Positions 45,447-57,499 of a DNA stretch of 64,000 nucleotides are shown in pieces (positions within the stretch are counted from its first letter, which is position 1; every line of letters starts with the position of its first letter). The stretch comes from Gammaproteobacteria bacterium. Its GTDB lineage: Bacteria > Pseudomonadota > Gammaproteobacteria > Pseudomonadales > Halieaceae. The notes under the pieces were generated by a model, which did not search any database, was not told where the DNA came from, and saw nothing but the letters and a program-made list of their open reading frames with translations. The position numbers and the translations under genes were made by a program. Where the stretch lies: positions 62,001 to 126,000 of the forward strand of contig JAUICG010000002.1 in the NCBI GenBank assembly GCA_030427485.1. Direction: 5' to 3'.

Positions 45447-46667
45447 TCAGATCAGCGCCCCGTAGATGATATTTTCCAGCTGTCCCCTGAAATTGAACGT
45501 GCTCGAGGGTATCAACTGGGTCATGAAAACGACCACCAACTCCTCCGCGGGATCCACCCAGAACAGGGTACTCGCCAGTCCACCCCAGAAATAGCTACCC
45601 ACCGAACCGGGGTAACCGTTGCGCACCGGGTCCAGCTTGGTGGCGAAACCGAGGCCGAAACCGACTCCCTCGTAAGCCGACTCGCTGAATCCCCCGGTGG
45701 CGAATACCGACATGTCGGCGCCGCCGGGCAGGTGATTGCGCGCCATGAATGCCAGCGTGCGCGAGCCGATGATACGTGTGCCGTCCACACACCCGCCGCC
45801 CAGCAGCATCTGGCAGAAACGGTAATAGTCGCCGATGGTTGAAATCAGTCCGCCGCCACCCGAGTAAAAGCTGCGATTTGCCCAGTCACTGTCCTGGCCG
45901 TCATCGCTCAGCTCCATTTCCTTGCTCAGGTTGCGCTGGTAGCAGGAGGCAAAGCGTTCCACCTTGCCCGGCTCAATTTCGAAGCGCGTGTCGTTCATCC
46001 CCAGCGGGTCGAAAATCACCTCCCGCAGGTAATCCGGCAGGCTCCGCCCGCTAATGACTTCCACCAGGTACCCCAGCACATCGGTCGACAGCGAATAGTT
46101 CCAGCGCTCGCCGGGCGAAAACTCCAGCGGCAATTGCGCCAGTTCATCGACCATGTGCTGCAGCGTGTAACCCGGGCGGATCAGGCCCACCTGCAGTTTG
46201 CGATAGGCGTAGTCGATATTGGTGGCGCGCAGAAAATCGTAGGTGAGGCCGCTGGTGTGCATGAACAGGTCGCGCACCGTCATGTCGCGAGCCGGTCGCC
46301 CGGTCTCGAACAGCGGCAGGGAGCCCCCGCGCCACACGCGCAAATCACGCCAACTCGGGATATACCGGTGCACGGGGTCGTCGAGTGAAAACAGGCCGCG
46401 CTCGTGCAGGGTCATCAGCGCCAGCGAGGTGACCGGTTTGGTCATGGAATAGATGCGCATGATCGTGTCCTCGGTCATGGGCGTGCCGCGCGCGACATCG
46501 CGCTGGCCCTGTATATCGAGAAAGCACGCCTGGCCGCGCCGCGCCACCAGAGTAATACTGCCGGGTATTTTGCCCGGCCCCACGTAGCGCTCCGCGAGGT
46601 GTTCACGCACCCGCGCCAACTGCCCGCTGTCGAGCCCGACCGATTCCGGTGTAACCAGTTCCAACAT
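45447..46667 (-). CDS. Serine hydrolase of the class C beta-lactamase/esterase family
   Basis: A 406-residue protein with the SxxK catalytic motif as SMTK (IMRIYSMTKPVTSLA), a YxN equivalent (WNYSLSTDVLGYL) and further family blocks (MHTSGLTYDFL, YSGGGGLISTIGDY). Such proteins are esterases, peptidases or carboxylesterases more often than lactamases. ATG 46667 with GGAG 7 bases upstream is preferred over the longer frame. No signal peptide is visible, so it is probably cytoplasmic. Confidence 0.9.
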   Translation of the reverse strand: MLELVTPESVGLDSGQLARVREHLAERYVGPGKIPGSITLVARRGQACFLDIQGQRDVARGTPMTEDTIMRIYSMTKPVTSLALMTLHERGLFSLDDPVHRYIPSWRDLRVWRGGSLPLFETGRPARDMTVRDLFMHTSGLTYDFLRATNIDYAYRKLQVGLIRPGYTLQHMVDELAQLPLEFSPGERWNYSLSTDVLGYLVEVISGRSLPDYLREVIFDPLGMNDTRFEIEPGKVERFASCYQRNLSKEMELSDDGQDSDWANRSFYSGGGGLISTIGDYYRFCQMLLGGGCVDGTRIIGSRTLAFMARNHLPGGADMSVFATGGFSESAYEGVGFGLGFATKLDPVRNGYPGSVGSYFWGGLASTLFWVDPAEELVVVFMTQLIPSSTFNFRGQLENIIYGALI

Positions 46668-46897
46668 AAGTGACTCCCGCCTGAAGAAAAACCCGGCCAG
46701 TGATACCCGCGCGCGAGTAAAAAGGCAAGTGATTGCGCCGGAGGGTAAATTGCCGGGTACGGCCCGCAAATCCGCCACGGGTTTAGCTACTGCACAAACC
46801 GACAATTATTGCCCGCCACCAGCCTCTCTTGCTACCATCGCGACTTCCGGACACACCCGAATCATCACCAATCCCTTTGGTCATCCACGGAGCACCC

Positions 46898-49792
46898 ATG
46901 AGCCGCCCGTCCCTCTTTGATTTAGAAAACCACAGCGACTTTGTGCGGCGCCACATAGGTCCCACGCCGCAGCAACAGTCCGCGATGGCCCGCGAGATTG
47001 GTTACGACTCCCTGGATGCGCTGATCGACGATACGGTACCGGGGGCGATCCGCCGGCGGGAACCCATGCGTCTCGCCGGCGCGCAGACCGAACAACAGGT
47101 CATCGCGCGCCTGCGCGAACTGGCCGATCGCAATATCATCAATCGCTCCTTTATCGGCACCGGCTACCACGACACCATCACACCCCCCGTGATCCAGCGC
47201 AATGTGCTGGAAAACCCGGGCTGGTATACCGCATACACCCCCTATCAACCGGAGATATCCCAGGGCCGCCTGGAAGCGCTGCTGACCTTCCAGCAAATGA
47301 TCCTCGACCTGACCGGCATGGACCTGGCCAACGCTTCCATGCTGGACGAAGGCACGGCCGCCGCGGAGGCGATGACGCTGTTACAGCGGGTCAACAAGAA
47401 AAATCGCAGCGCGACCTTCCTGGTCGCCGATGATTGCCACCCGCAAACCATCGCGGTGGTGAAGACGCGCGCCGAGGCGCTGGATATCGAGGTCGTCGTG
47501 GGCGATCCCGCCACGCTGCTGGAGAGTACCGGGGCGTTCGGCCTGCTGCTGCAGTATCCCGGCACCTACGGTCACCTGAACGACCTCTCGCCGCTGGTGG
47601 AGAAAGCCCACGCGGCGAATACGCTGGTGGCGGTAGGCGCCGATATCATGGCCCTGCTGCTGGTGAAGTCACCGGGTTCGCTCGGGGCGGACGTGGTGTT
47701 CGGCAATACGCAGCGCTTTGGCGTCCCGATGGGTTTCGGCGGTCCGCACGCGGCATATTTCGCAACACGCGATGCCTACAAGCGGTCTACACCGGGCCGC
47801 ATCATCGGTGTTTCCATAGACCGGCGCGGTAACCAGGCGCTGCGCATGGCGATGCAGACGCGCGAGCAGCACATTCGCCGCGAGAAGGCCACGAGCAATA
47901 TCTGCACCGCGCAGGCGCTGCTGGCGATCATGGCCGCGTTCTATGCGATGTACCACGGCCCCAAGGGCTTGCGGCGCATAGCGACCCGCATCCAGCGCCT
48001 CACCGGCATCCTGGCCAGGGGCCTGGAAGACGCCGGCTTCGTCGCTGACAACACCACCTTTTTCGATACGCTCAGCTACACCGTGGGCGATCAGCAACAG
48101 GCCATCGTGCAGCGCGCGCTGGACAGCGGCCTGAACCTGCGCATTATCGGCTCCGATCGACTGGGAATCGCACTGGATGAAACCACCGATGCGCGCGATA
48201 TCGCCGCATTGTGGGCCGCATTCACCAACGACAGCACGCTACCGGCAGTCGCCCGCGTCGACGAACAGGTCCGCGAAAACAGCGGGATTCCCGATCTGTT
48301 GCTGCGCTCGATAGATTACCTGCAACACCCGCTGTTCAACGACTACCAGTCAGAGACGGAAATGCTGCGCTACATGCGCTACCTGGAAGACAAGGATATC
48401 GCGCTCAATCGCTCCATGATCCCGCTGGGCAGTTGCACGATGAAATTGAATGCGACAACCGAAATGCTGCCGGTGACCTGGCCCGAGTTTGCCGGACTGC
48501 ACCCGTTCGCACCCGCCGATCAAACCACCGGGTACCAGGCTATGCTGGCGGACCTGGAACAGATGCTGATCGAGTGCACCGGCTACGACGCGATTTCACT
48601 GCAACCCAATGCCGGGTCGCAGGGCGAGTACGCCGGCCTGCTGGCGATTCGGCGCTACCACGAAAGTCGCGGCGACGCGCAGCGTGACGTGTGCCTGATT
48701 CCCGCCTCCGCGCACGGCACCAATCCCGCCAGCGCGGCGCTGGCCGGGATGCGCGTGGTGATTGTGGAGTGCGATGCGCTGGGCAATATCGACATGGCGG
48801 ATCTGCGCGCCAAGGCCGCACGCCACACCGATGACCTGTCCTGCATCATGGTGACCTACCCTTCCACGCACGGCGTCTTCGAGGAGTCGATCATCGAGCT
48901 GTGCGAGATCGTGCACCGGCACGGTGGACAGGTGTACGTGGATGGCGCCAACCTGAACGCGCTGGTAGGTATCGCGGCGCCGGGCAAGTTTGGCGCGGAC
49001 GTGTCGCACCTCAACCTGCACAAGACGTTCTGCATCCCCCACGGCGGTGGCGGGCCCGGCATGGGTCCGATCGGCGTGGGCGCGCACCTGCAGCCCTTTC
49101 TGCCCAGTCATCCGCTGGTGCCGATCGCGGGACTGGGCACGGACAACGACGTGGTCTCATCCGCGCCTTACGGCAGCGCGTCGATACTGCCGATCTCCTG
49201 GGCCTATATCGCGCTGATGGGAGGCGAGGGCCTGGCGCAGGCCACCAAGGTGGCGATTCTGAACGCCAACTACATCGCGCACCGGCTGAAGGATCACTAC
49301 CCGATCCTCTACACCGGCAGCAGCGGCACTGTGGCGCACGAGTGCATTATCGATATTCGCCCGATCAAGGAAGCCAGCGGCATCTCGGAGGAGGATATCG
49401 CCAAGCGCCTGATCGACTACGGCTTCCACGCACCGACCATGTCCTTTCCCGTGGCGGGAACCCTGATGGTCGAACCCACGGAATCGGAATCGTTGGCGGA
49501 ACTCAACCGTTTCTGCGATGCGATGATTGCCATCCGCGCGGAAATCGGCTGCGTGCAGGACGGCGCGCTCGACCCCTCGGACAACCCGCTGTGCAACGCG
49601 CCGCACACGCTCGCGGATATCACGGCGAACGCCTGGGACCATCCCTACGCGCGCGAGTTGGCGGCCTACCCGGTGGAATCCCTGCGCCGCTACAAATACT
49701 GGGCGCCGGTAAACCGCGTAGACAACGTGTACGGCGATCGCAACCTGTTCTGCGCGTGCCCGGCGATTGATTCCTACAGAGAGACAGAATAG
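46898..49792 (+). CDS. gcvP: Glycine dehydrogenase (decarboxylating), P-protein of the glycine cleavage system
   Basis: PLP enzyme that decarboxylates glycine and passes the aminomethyl group to the H-protein. 964 residues, normal for the fused (homodimeric) form. Conserved blocks: [51 protein letters not shown], and the PLP lysine in [17 protein letters not shown]. Translation is taken from ATG 46898. gcvT and gcvH are not in the window. No glycine riboswitch was recognised upstream. Confidence 0.97.
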   Translation: MSRPSLFDLENHSDFVRRHIGPTPQQQSAMAREIGYDSLDALIDDTVPGAIRRREPMRLAGAQTEQQVIARLRELADRNIINRSFIGTGYHDTITPPVIQRNVLENPGWYTAYTPYQPEISQGRLEALLTFQQMILDLTGMDLANASMLDEGTAAAEAMTLLQRVNKKNRSATFLVADDCHPQTIAVVKTRAEALDIEVVVGDPATLLESTGAFGLLLQYPGTYGHLNDLSPLVEKAHAANTLVAVGADIMALLLVKSPGSLGADVVFGNTQRFGVPMGFGGPHAAYFATRDAYKRSTPGRIIGVSIDRRGNQALRMAMQTREQHIRREKATSNICTAQALLAIMAAFYAMYHGPKGLRRIATRIQRLTGILARGLEDAGFVADNTTFFDTLSYTVGDQQQAIVQRALDSGLNLRIIGSDRLGIALDETTDARDIAALWAAFTNDSTLPAVARVDEQVRENSGIPDLLLRSIDYLQHPLFNDYQSETEMLRYMRYLEDKDIALNRSMIPLGSCTMKLNATTEMLPVTWPEFAGLHPFAPADQTTGYQAMLADLEQMLIECTGYDAISLQPNAGSQGEYAGLLAIRRYHESRGDAQRDVCLIPASAHGTNPASAALAGMRVVIVECDALGNIDMADLRAKAARHTDDLSCIMVTYPSTHGVFEESIIELCEIVHRHGGQVYVDGANLNALVGIAAPGKFGADVSHLNLHKTFCIPHGGGGPGMGPIGVGAHLQPFLPSHPLVPIAGLGTDNDVVSSAPYGSASILPISWAYIALMGGEGLAQATKVAILNANYIAHRLKDHYPILYTGSSGTVAHECIIDIRPIKEASGISEEDIAKRLIDYGFHAPTMSFPVAGTLMVEPTESESLAELNRFCDAMIAIRAEIGCVQDGALDPSDNPLCNAPHTLADITANAWDHPYARELAAYPVESLRRYKYWAPVNRVDNVYGDRNLFCACPAIDSYRETE

Positions 49793-49803
49793 GGAGCGGT
49801 AAG

Positions 49804-51054
49804 GTGCCCCTGAAAGCCATCACCACCGTCTCCTCGCTTCTGCTGTCGACGGCCCTGCTGCTGATCGGCCACGGCATGCAGCTGACACTGGTACCACTAC
49901 GCGCCAGCGCCAACGGCTTGTCGGATCTGCTGATCGGGGTGAGCGCGTCCGCCTATTTTCTCGGCTTCATCGTCGGCTGCGTCGCCATACCGGGCGCCAT
50001 TTCGCGGGTCGGCCACATTCGCATCTTTGCCGTGCTCACGGCACTGATGACCAGTGCCATTCTCGCAATAGAGATGCTCGACGACTGGCGCTTCCTCGTG
50101 CTGTTTCGTTTTGTCACCGGGGTGGCCATTTCCAGCCTGTATACCGCCATCGAGAGCTGGCTCAACGACCAGGCGACCTCCGAAACGCGCGGCCGCATCC
50201 TGTCGATCTACAACTTTATCCTGTTGATGGCGATGGCCCTGGGCCAGGCGCTGATCAATGTAGGCCCGGTAAGCTCACCCACGCCGTTTACCCTGGCGGC
50301 TGTCTTCCTGGTACTGGCCATCGTACCGGTCGGCCTGACCAGCAAACTCGCGCCGGCGCCGGTACCCCCGACCCAGGTGAGTTTCCGCCTGTTGTATCAA
50401 CGCTCGCGATCCGCGTTCGCCGGCGCCCTGTTGTCGGGACTGGTGGTGGGCAGTTTCTGGTCGCTGGGCGCCGTGTTTGCCGGCAATACCAGCGAGTCCC
50501 AGAGTGATATCAGTTGGTTTATCAGTGCGGCAATCATCGGCGGCGGGCTGTTGCAGTACCCGATAGGGCTGTTGTCCGACCGCATGGACCGGCGCAAAGT
50601 GTTGTTGCTGCTCTGCCTCGGCGGCACCCTTACCTCCATCGCGGTTGCCGCCAGCGTGGGCCAGTCCTGGCACCTGGCCTCGGTTTTCCTGTTCGGCGCG
50701 ACGGTGATGCCGATCTACGCCATGTCGCTGGCCACCGCCGCCGACGTATCGGATGTCACGGAATTTGTACAGATAGGGACCTCGGTGCTGATGCTGAACG
50801 CACTGGGGGCGCTGCTCGCGCCGATCGCGCTCGGACAGCTGATGTTCGTGATGGGTGCCCCGGCGCTGTTCTGGTCCTTCTCCGCGATCTGCCTGGTGTT
50901 TATGGCATTCATGGCCCTGCAACTGCGGCAGACCAGGGTGGTGACCGTCGAGGAACAAGTGCCGTTTTCGGCATCCGCCTCCGAAGTCGCGCCCGCCAGT
51001 TTCGACCTCGATCCACGCGGACCGGAGCAGGTGGAGCAGGCAGAGCAGGTGTAA
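49804..51054 (+). CDS. MFS transporter, YcaD-like
   Basis: A 416-residue major facilitator protein with about 12 hydrophobic helices. The YcaD-like start (GHGMQLTLVPLRASANGLS, then GVSASAYFLGFIVGC) and the LSDRMDRRKVLLLLC loop after helix 6 (MFS signature repeat) are visible. GTG 49804 has GGAGCGG upstream, 11 bases after gcvP, so cotranscription is likely. Substrate unknown. Convergent with the symporter gene, 4 bases apart. Confidence 0.9.
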   Translation: MPLKAITTVSSLLLSTALLLIGHGMQLTLVPLRASANGLSDLLIGVSASAYFLGFIVGCVAIPGAISRVGHIRIFAVLTALMTSAILAIEMLDDWRFLVLFRFVTGVAISSLYTAIESWLNDQATSETRGRILSIYNFILLMAMALGQALINVGPVSSPTPFTLAAVFLVLAIVPVGLTSKLAPAPVPPTQVSFRLLYQRSRSAFAGALLSGLVVGSFWSLGAVFAGNTSESQSDISWFISAAIIGGGLLQYPIGLLSDRMDRRKVLLLLCLGGTLTSIAVAASVGQSWHLASVFLFGATVMPIYAMSLATAADVSDVTEFVQIGTSVLMLNALGALLAPIALGQLMFVMGAPALFWSFSAICLVFMAFMALQLRQTRVVTVEEQVPFSASASEVAPASFDLDPRGPEQVEQAEQV

Positions 51055-51058
51055 TCGC

Positions 51059-52468
51059 TCAACGGTGTGTCAAGACCGGCTCCCTGGCGCCGCTTTTTAC
51101 CAGCAGGATGGCGAGCCCTGCCAGCATGCCCGGGAACCCCTCGTAGAGAAACTGTTCCCAGCCCAGCAGGCGCCACACGAAAACGACAACGAGGCCCGCG
51201 ACAATCGCGACCAGGCTGCTGGCCTGGTCCGGCTGCCTTCCCAGGCACAGTACAATCAACAATGGCGCAAAGGCACTCGCCAGCGCCGACCACGCCAGGA
51301 TCACCAGGCTGAAGACACTTTGGTTGTTGGCCAGCGCCAGCACCAGAGCCAGCACCGTAATCCCCACGGTGGACAGTTTCAGCAGCCATGTTCGGGGCTT
51401 TTTGTACGGCACCAGGTCGTGCGTCGCCGAGGCGGAACAACTCAGCACCAGCGAGTCCGCGGTGGACATGGTGGCGGCGAATATGCCAGCCAGGATCAGC
51501 CCGACCAACGGCGCCGGCAGCAGCTCCAGGGCCATGGTCGGCAACGCCAGTTCCGCATCGAAAGCCGCGGTGTCCGGGAGGTAAACGCGCGACAGCAGCC
51601 CGACGGCAATGGCCATCGCATGAAATACGGTAAACCACAGGTAGTACCAGGTTTTTGCACGGCGCATACTTTGCACATCGTCGAGCGCCATGAAACGCAC
51701 CATCACGTGCGGCTGGCCGATCACCGACAGGCCAGCCACCATCCACCCCAGTACAAAGAGCACGGCGCCCGGCAGGCCGGGCAACAGTAATTCATCGGGA
51801 AACCAGCGGGTAAACCCCGGTATCTCGCTCATTGCCCGGTGCGCGCTCGCGATGCCGCCGAGCGACTCCAGGGCCACCGCAAGCAACAATCCCATGGCGA
51901 CCATCATCACCAGCGACTGCGCCGCATCAGTCCAGATGGACGCGCGAATGCCACCGGCCATGCAGTAGGTGACCACCAGCGCGGCGCCGAGGATAGCCCC
52001 TGCGGATTCGGGCCAGCCGAACAGCACGTACAGGGCCTTGGAACCCGCAACCAGTTGCGCGCTGGCGTAGGCGAGCAGGAAGAGTATGGAGATCGCTCCA
52101 ATCACCCGTTGCACGCCGCCATTGCGCGTCCCGTACCAGTTAGCCAGCACCCCGGCGTAGCTGACCGCGTCGCTCCTCTGCGTGGCGGCCCGCAGCCGCG
52201 CGTGTACGAACAGGGAGCCGAGAAAGTCACCGCTTATCCAACCGAGCATCAACCATATCGCCGGTACACCGGTGACATAGGTATAACCAATGACCCCGAT
52301 AAACATGTAGCCGCTGTTATTGGTGGCGACTGCGGACAGGCCGGTCAGCCAGGGCTTGACCGAGTTTCCGGCCAGGTAGTAATCGCGGCCTGTACCGCGA
52401 CTCAATGTTACCGAAGAAACACCGATCAGCGTGAAGAGCAGCAGGAAACCGGCAAAGGAGACAATCAC
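51059..52468 (-). CDS. Sodium:solute symporter (SSS/PutP-like), ectoine-operon-linked
   Basis: A 469-residue inner-membrane protein with about 12-13 helices. NNSGYMFIGVIGYTYVTG, GDFLGSLFVHARLR and AGIFAATMSTADSLVLSCSA are SSS family signatures, the last holding conserved Na+-site residues. GTG 52468 lies 16 bases after the ectoine aspartate kinase on the same strand, so it is likely the last gene of the ectABC-ask operon. Uptake of ectoine or another compatible solute is the natural inference; proline or other substrates are possible. Confidence 0.88.
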   Translation of the reverse strand: MIVSFAGFLLLFTLIGVSSVTLSRGTGRDYYLAGNSVKPWLTGLSAVATNNSGYMFIGVIGYTYVTGVPAIWLMLGWISGDFLGSLFVHARLRAATQRSDAVSYAGVLANWYGTRNGGVQRVIGAISILFLLAYASAQLVAGSKALYVLFGWPESAGAILGAALVVTYCMAGGIRASIWTDAAQSLVMMVAMGLLLAVALESLGGIASAHRAMSEIPGFTRWFPDELLLPGLPGAVLFVLGWMVAGLSVIGQPHVMVRFMALDDVQSMRRAKTWYYLWFTVFHAMAIAVGLLSRVYLPDTAAFDAELALPTMALELLPAPLVGLILAGIFAATMSTADSLVLSCSASATHDLVPYKKPRTWLLKLSTVGITVLALVLALANNQSVFSLVILAWSALASAFAPLLIVLCLGRQPDQASSLVAIVAGLVVVFVWRLLGWEQFLYEGFPGMLAGLAILLVKSGAREPVLTHR

Positions 52469-52484
52469 AGGTGCGGGCTGTTAT

Positions 52485-53954
52485 TCAGCCGGTGGCAGCA
52501 CAGATGGCCAGTCCGTGGTCATGCACTTCGACCAGGGCGCGGTGCATTCGCCTGATGGCGTCTTCATAGTCAGACTCCTCCACCACAAACTGCATGTCCA
52601 CCTGCCGCATCGACTGGTGCATCGCCAGTACACCGATATCGCCTTCCGCGAGCGTCGTCACTGCCCTGGCCAGGATGCCATTGACCCGGAGGTCACTGCC
52701 GATCGCCGAGACGATCGCCACCTGTTTCTGGTCGATCTCCGCTTCCGGGTACAGCGCCTCGAGTTCCCGCCGGATGCGCTTGATGGTTTTCAGGTTGCAG
52801 GACAGGTAATGCGTGATGGTATTCGCGTTGATATCCTTGGCGACCACCTGCGCCCTGAAGCGGCCTATCACCGCGAGAATATCCTGGTCATGCCGGTTGT
52901 TCTGGCCCGCCATGTCCTGGTCGAAAACCTCGAGCGAGTAGATTCCCCTGCTGCCTGCGACGATCTCCACGCGCGGTGTCTTGCTGACGTAATCGGCCGT
53001 GATCAGTGTGCCGCTGTGCTCCGGTTCAAAGGTATTCTTGACCCGCAGCGGAATTTCATTCTGGCGCAGCCCCTTGGCCGCGCGGGGGTGTATGGCCTCC
53101 ATCCCCAGGTTCGCCAGTTGATCGGCGACGTCGTAATTGGTCCTGCCTATCGGTACCGCATTGTCTTCACCCACCAGTGCGGGGTCCGCACTGCTCAGGT
53201 GAAACTCCTTGTGAATAATGGCCTCGCTGGCGCCGGTCAGCACCGCGATTCGACTGAAGGTCATTTCCGTGTAGCCGCGATCAAAGCTGGACATCAGGCC
53301 CTCTTCCGTGTGCGCATAGCCGGTGACCACCGGGAGCGAGGACTCGTAGTCCATGTTTTCGAAGGCGCTCTCAATACGGCGGTCCAGCGAGGTGTGTTCG
53401 GACGACTGCCAGCCGGTCAGGTCGACAAACTTCGCGTTGATGCCGTCGCGCTGCAACAGCTGCACGGTATTCCAGGCACTCTGCGCCTCCCCGATGCTGG
53501 CCAGCATTTCTCGCACCGTTGCCAGGTGCACATCGAGCGCGAAGTGGCCGTGCCGGCACAACTGTGCCAGGTTATCCAGACAGGCCGCGGCCGAATCCAG
53601 CCGCTCACCCACAAACCGGTTGGCGCGTTCAACGCCGAGGGGATCGCTGAACAGCTCCCCGTTGAGCGCATACAATTCCCTGCGCAGCAGGTCCATTTCG
53701 TCTCGCCAGCTACCCTCGAGTTGGCTGCCCGCGAACAGCGCGAACACGCCCGGGTGCCCGGTTTTCTTGTGCTCCAGCAACCTGTTGGTGATCCCCGCAT
53801 AGGCGGAAACGACGACGATACGACCATAGGGCCCACGCTCGCCGCCCCGGCCGAGGATGATGTTGTCGCGCACCGCGGCGTAGTCGAGCATGGATGTGCC
53901 GCCGATTTTCTCGACGGTGTGCTGGCGTGCAGCCCTGCTGTTGCCCGCGCTCAT
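52485..53954 (-). CDS. ask: Aspartate kinase dedicated to ectoine synthesis (Ask_Ect)
   Basis: A 489-residue aspartokinase of the Ask_Ect type that supplies aspartyl phosphate for ectoine. It begins [19 protein letters not shown], and contains [31 protein letters not shown] and [22 protein letters not shown], followed by ACT domains. It overlaps ectC by 4 bases (ATGA). Ask_Ect enzymes are usually less feedback-inhibited than LysC, letting flow to ectoine under salt stress (family knowledge). Confidence 0.95.
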   Translation of the reverse strand: MSAGNSRAARQHTVEKIGGTSMLDYAAVRDNIILGRGGERGPYGRIVVVSAYAGITNRLLEHKKTGHPGVFALFAGSQLEGSWRDEMDLLRRELYALNGELFSDPLGVERANRFVGERLDSAAACLDNLAQLCRHGHFALDVHLATVREMLASIGEAQSAWNTVQLLQRDGINAKFVDLTGWQSSEHTSLDRRIESAFENMDYESSLPVVTGYAHTEEGLMSSFDRGYTEMTFSRIAVLTGASEAIIHKEFHLSSADPALVGEDNAVPIGRTNYDVADQLANLGMEAIHPRAAKGLRQNEIPLRVKNTFEPEHSGTLITADYVSKTPRVEIVAGSRGIYSLEVFDQDMAGQNNRHDQDILAVIGRFRAQVVAKDINANTITHYLSCNLKTIKRIRRELEALYPEAEIDQKQVAIVSAIGSDLRVNGILARAVTTLAEGDIGVLAMHQSMRQVDMQFVVEESDYEDAIRRMHRALVEVHDHGLAICAATG

Positions 53955-54355
53955 GCCTCTATCTCCTCGGCCTCCAGTTCGTAGGCGCCCTGCTCGTTGT
54001 GGACTTCCTTGCCCGTCAGAGGGGGATTGAATACGCAGGCCATCTTCATCTCGGTATGCGCACGCAGTATGTGCTCGTCGTGCTTGTCGAGTATGTATAT
54101 CGTACCCGGTGATATCGGGTAGCAGCGCTCGTCGGCGAGCGTCTGGATCTCGCCACTGCCGGAAATACAGTACACAGACTCCAGGTGGTTCTGGTAGTGC
54201 ATGCGAAAGTCGGCGCCCGCATAGATAGTCGTGATGTGGAACGAAAATCCCACGTTGTCACTTTTGAGCAGCAGACGCGTGCTCTCCCAGTTACCGTCGG
54301 GTGAAACGATGCGACGGGGCGATTGCTCAGCTTCGCTCAGCTGTCTTACGATCAT
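53951..54355 (-). CDS. ectC: L-ectoine synthase EctC
   Basis: Closes the tetrahydropyrimidine ring of ectoine. 134 residues, a small cupin ([19 protein letters not shown], then [13 protein letters not shown]). It starts [16 protein letters not shown] and overlaps ask by 4 bases. Fourth-last gene of ectA-ectB-ectC-ask-symporter; no ectD hydroxylase is seen in the window. Confidence 0.97.
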   Translation of the reverse strand: MIVRQLSEAEQSPRRIVSPDGNWESTRLLLKSDNVGFSFHITTIYAGADFRMHYQNHLESVYCISGSGEIQTLADERCYPISPGTIYILDKHDEHILRAHTEMKMACVFNPPLTGKEVHNEQGAYELEAEEIEA

Positions 54356-54405
54356 GTCAGGATTACTCCGGTGCGTTGATTCAAAGTGGGCTTGCGGCGA
54401 TGCAT

Positions 54406-56261
<1,856 letters not shown>

Positions 56262-56279
56262 TGGTAGTAACTACCCTAA

Positions 56280-56297
56280 TATTTAGTTCACAATATA
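56280..56297 (-). promoter_or_regulatory. EctR-type operator upstream of ectA
   Basis: TATTTAGT-TC-ACAATATA. As I recall, the EctR1 site described for Methylomicrobium (Methylotuvimicrobium) alcaliphilum is TATTTAGT-GT-ACTATATA; the 8-bp half-sites agree at 15 of 16 positions. It is 19 bases upstream of the ectA ATG. Confidence 0.68.
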
Positions 56298-56310
56298 AAA
56301 AGAGAGCGGA

Positions 56311-56338
56311 ATTATAAGGATTTGGCCCTAAAACTCAA
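56311..56338 (-). promoter_or_regulatory. Promoter of ectABC-ask operon
   Basis: On the minus strand, TTGAGT (56333-56338), 16 bp, and a perfect TATAAT (56311-56316). Transcription would start near 56304, so the EctR-type operator lies about 7-25 bases downstream of the start. The whole 56262-56549 region is A+T-rich. A second dyad TTGCACGTATAA/TTTATGCACAA lies at 56343-56371. Confidence 0.62.
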
Positions 56339-56549
56339 TTTTTTGCACGTATAAGCTGTATTTATGCACAACAATATATTTATAACTCTAATTATTTTTT
56401 GTATAAACTGATGCTTTTTGGCAGGAATTATCCCCACTCCCTGTGCACAGCACCCGCCGTAAAACGTAGGCGGCGCCTCACTTCCCGTGAGAGTATTCCG
56501 CCCCGGAGGGCGTATACTTTGCCACGCCAGGTTCCGGCAGATCGAGGGG

Positions 56550-57086
56550 ATGCAGCGATTGGACAGAATACTTGAAGTACTGAGTTCGCTGCGGCGGGTG
56601 ATCCGTGCGACAGACCTCCACTCCAGGCACCTGTCCAAGACCGCGGGAGTGACCGCGCCGCAAATTCTCATCATGCAGGCCATCAGCAGCACGGAAGGCG
56701 TTACCCTGGGTGAGATCGCCACAGCCGTGAGCCTCAGCCAGGCGACAGTCAGCAGTATCCTGGATCGGCTCGAAAAACGCGGCTTGATTTTTCGCGAGCG
56801 CTCCACCGTGGACAAGCGCAGGGTCCACGCCTATTTGACCGACCAGGGGCTGCAGGTGCTGAAAGACGCCCCCCTGCCCCTGCAGGACCAGTTCGCCCAC
56901 CAGTTCGCCGGGTTGCAGGAATGGGAACAGAGCATGATTATCAGCGCACTGCAGCGCGTGGCGCATATGATGGACGCCGGAGACATCGACGCATCCCCCA
57001 TCCTTGATGTCGGAACCCTGGATCGCACCGGCGAAGCGCCCGCTGTCGAAGCGGCCAGGAATGTGCGCAAACCACTCGAGAGCTAG
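56550..57086 (+). CDS. ectR: MarR-family regulator of ectoine genes, EctR
   Basis: A 178-residue winged-helix repressor of the MarR family: VTAPQILIMQAISSTEGV, TLGEIATAVSLSQATVSSI and DRLEKRGLIFRERSTVDKRR give the helix-turn-helix and wing. Divergent from ectA, as in halophilic methylotrophs. ATG 56550 is taken because EctR homology starts at QRLDRI, though the GAGGGG site is unusually close; a GTG at 56487 is the alternative. Confidence 0.9.
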   Translation: MQRLDRILEVLSSLRRVIRATDLHSRHLSKTAGVTAPQILIMQAISSTEGVTLGEIATAVSLSQATVSSILDRLEKRGLIFRERSTVDKRRVHAYLTDQGLQVLKDAPLPLQDQFAHQFAGLQEWEQSMIISALQRVAHMMDAGDIDASPILDVGTLDRTGEAPAVEAARNVRKPLES

Positions 57087-57373
57087 ACCTTTTTGCCACT
57101 TGTCGCCAGGTACAACAGCGGACTCAAGGAGCCGAGAAACAGTGTCATCACCACCCACGGCCAGGGGTTGCGGCCGACCTTTTTCGCGTCCGGGATCATC
57201 CAGCACAAGACAAGTATCAATGCTATGACCAGATCCGCGAAAACCTGCCATCCCGCCGGGCTATGGCGGTGATAATCGAAAATGCCGATGTAACCGACTT
57301 CCAGCACCGCATACGCAGTGAGTATCGCAAACGGAATCAGCAGAGCAATCGCCAGTAAACGAACGTTATTCAT
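57083..57373 (-). CDS. DUF2834 small membrane protein
   Basis: A 96-residue protein with three hydrophobic helices: residues 5-27, 44-61 and 72-90. WQVFADLVIALILVLCW and VVMTLFLGSLSPLLYLA match the DUF2834 family; function unknown. Its stop codon overlaps the ectR stop in the opposite direction (CTAG). Divergent from the XRE regulator. Confidence 0.75.
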   Translation of the reverse strand: MNNVRLLAIALLIPFAILTAYAVLEVGYIGIFDYHRHSPAGWQVFADLVIALILVLCWMIPDAKKVGRNPWPWVVMTLFLGSLSPLLYLATSGKKV

Positions 57374-57499
57374 GACAGTGTCCTCGGTTTGGTTTCGAGG
57401 TTATCCTGCGGTTACGGGTGCATCTGTGCAATTACCTCGGAGGTTATTGAATCGAATTTTTCTTTCGAGCGACAATCACCCGAATTCAGGAGAAGCCCG

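Noticed and set aside
46668..46897. Glycine riboswitch before gcvP
   Set aside because: I could not find the conserved paired-aptamer core; a covariance-model search would settle it.
52431..53984. A 517-codon plus-strand frame opposite the ectoine aspartate kinase
   Set aside because: Shadow of a well-supported gene; low-complexity Arg/His/Val-rich translation.
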